Notes under the pieces: generated by a model
Database searches by the model: none
Told to the model about the DNA's origin: nothing
Seen by the model: only the letters and a program-made list of their open reading frames with translations
Origin: an uncultured Lachnospiraceae bacterium
GTDB taxonomy: Bacteria > Bacillota > Clostridia > Lachnospirales > Lachnospiraceae
DNA length: 5,983 nt
Reading direction: 5' to 3'
Assembly: GCA_910580005.1 (NCBI GenBank)
Contig: CAJTXH010000141.1
Coordinates: forward strand, 1 to 5,983
Made by a program: the position numbers and the translations under genes
Shown here: positions 5,457 through 5,983 of the stretch, in pieces
Position numbering within the stretch: position 1 is the stretch's first letter
Layout of the letters: every line of letters begins with the position of its first letter

Positions 5457-5983
5457 CCCTTGCACCTCCCACCTTGCTGGCTGCCAGTGCAACAACACCA
5501 GAAAGAACCACTGTTATAAGGCTTCCTGCTGTTTTAAAGATGGCATCCCCTGCTATATTCCCATATGCAAATACTGGCAGCCCGGCAGTTATTGAAGATA
5601 CAATGCCTGCAACAATACCGAATGGTTTTAATGTTATGCCTTTTAATGTGAATATTGTCGGAAGCAGTGTGGCAGACCTCAATGTCCCATAAAAAAGAAA
5701 CAGATGCGTAACTGTCAGTCCTGGGATATTAGCTGTTACAATGCCAGCTAACAGCAACAGGAGCATGGCAGCCTTTGTCCTTTTAATTGTATTTCTCCCT
5801 GGGATATCTGTTACCAGTGATGATATTGCACACAAATTACTGTCTATAGTAGAAAGAAGCCCTGACACTACCATAAAGAGGAAGGGAACTGCCACCCATG
5901 ACGGGAACAATGCCCTTACTATCCTGAAACACGTCCGTTTCATAAATTTCCAGTTATCCTGTATTTGTGTAAAAACGGACGGT
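5449..5983 (-). CDS. Sodium:solute symporter family transporter, C-terminal part (cut by window edge)
   Basis: The visible 177 residues are the last third or so of an SSS-family inner-membrane symporter, which imports small solutes with sodium. The frame has no stop up to the window edge (it reads PSVFTQIQDNWKF before the first internal Met at 5943), so the true start is outside. The family signature FMVVSGLLSTIDSNLCAISSLVTDI is clear, followed by HLFLFYGTLRSATLLPTIF. About five membrane segments are visible: SWVAVPFLFMVVSGLL, AAMLLLLLAGIVTANI, LFLFYGTLRSATLLPTI, FGIVAGIVSSITAGLPVFAY and AGSLITVVLSGVVALAA. The solute cannot be told; some similar members are annotated as urea-type or uncharacterised. 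Its stop overlaps the PP-loop gene's start by 8 bp, so it belongs to the same operon. A symporter in a phage-like operon is unusual. Confidence 0.83.
   Translation of the reverse strand, partial: PSVFTQIQDNWKFMKRTCFRIVRALFPSWVAVPFLFMVVSGLLSTIDSNLCAISSLVTDIPGRNTIKRTKAAMLLLLLAGIVTANIPGLTVTHLFLFYGTLRSATLLPTIFTLKGITLKPFGIVAGIVSSITAGLPVFAYGNIAGDAIFKTAGSLITVVLSGVVALAASKVGGARDG
5464..5470 (-). promoter_or_regulatory. Ribosome binding site GGGAGGT deciding the start at 5456
   Basis: GGGAGGT on the minus strand (GGAGG core at 5469-5465) lies eight bases before the ATG at 5456, inside the last codons of the transporter gene. It favours 5456 over the in-frame ATG at 5498 and links translation of the two genes. 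Confidence 0.75.

Noticed and set aside
5101..5595. Long plus-strand open frame (164 codons)
   Set aside because: It lies opposite two well-supported minus-strand genes, its product is rich in Cys, His, Phe and Pro as in antisense translations, and it has no family features.

Overview
The window reads as part of an integrated phage-like region from a low-to-moderate G+C Gram-positive anaerobe, probably a gut Clostridia/Lachnospiraceae-type host. The reasons are strong AGGAGG-type ribosome binding sites, Firmicutes-type terminase subunits, and a Firmicutes-type excisionase-like protein. Every gene I can support lies on the minus strand, so the biological order runs from right to left. No taxonomic search was possible, so the host assignment is inference.

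Right to left: (1) 5983-5449, the C-terminal part of a sodium:solute symporter (SSS) family transporter whose frame is open to the window edge. (2) 5456-4671, a PAPS-reductase-like PP-loop ATPase that overlaps the transporter stop by 8 bp. (3) 4595-3954, a ParB/Srx-fold protein with a CPNC tail. (4) 3963 (or 3987)-2818, a second PP-loop ATPase of the DUF3440/IbrA type. (5) 2825-2304, an IbrB-like ParB/Srx protein overlapping the previous gene by 8 bp. (6) 2229-1453, the terminase small subunit. (7) 1456-989, the first 155 residues of the terminase large subunit, which stop abruptly after the conserved Gly-Phe-His-Glu of its ATPase domain.

From about position 1000 leftwards the sequence no longer resembles a terminase. 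It holds an AT-rich intergenic stretch with direct and inverted repeats, a small excisionase-like DNA-binding protein (811-602), a basic protein of unknown function (507-91, or from 600), and a cluster of CTAGGTGGA palindromes at the window edge. I infer that this is one end of a second mobile element inserted into the terminase gene.

The most interesting unit is the compact run of two ParB-like/PP-loop pairs, with a transporter at its head and the packaging genes at its tail. PP-loop ATPases of this class act in sulfur or nucleotide chemistry (PAPS reductase, DndC, SspD). IbrA/IbrB pairs are known as accessory regulators in E. coli. Placement immediately before packaging genes fits phage DNA modification or host manipulation, but no activity can be proven from sequence. 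At nucleotide level the tetramer GATC is absent from the whole window, GGCAGG is strongly enriched on the coding strand, and the small-terminase gene contains a 32-bp tandem repeat that could be a packaging site.
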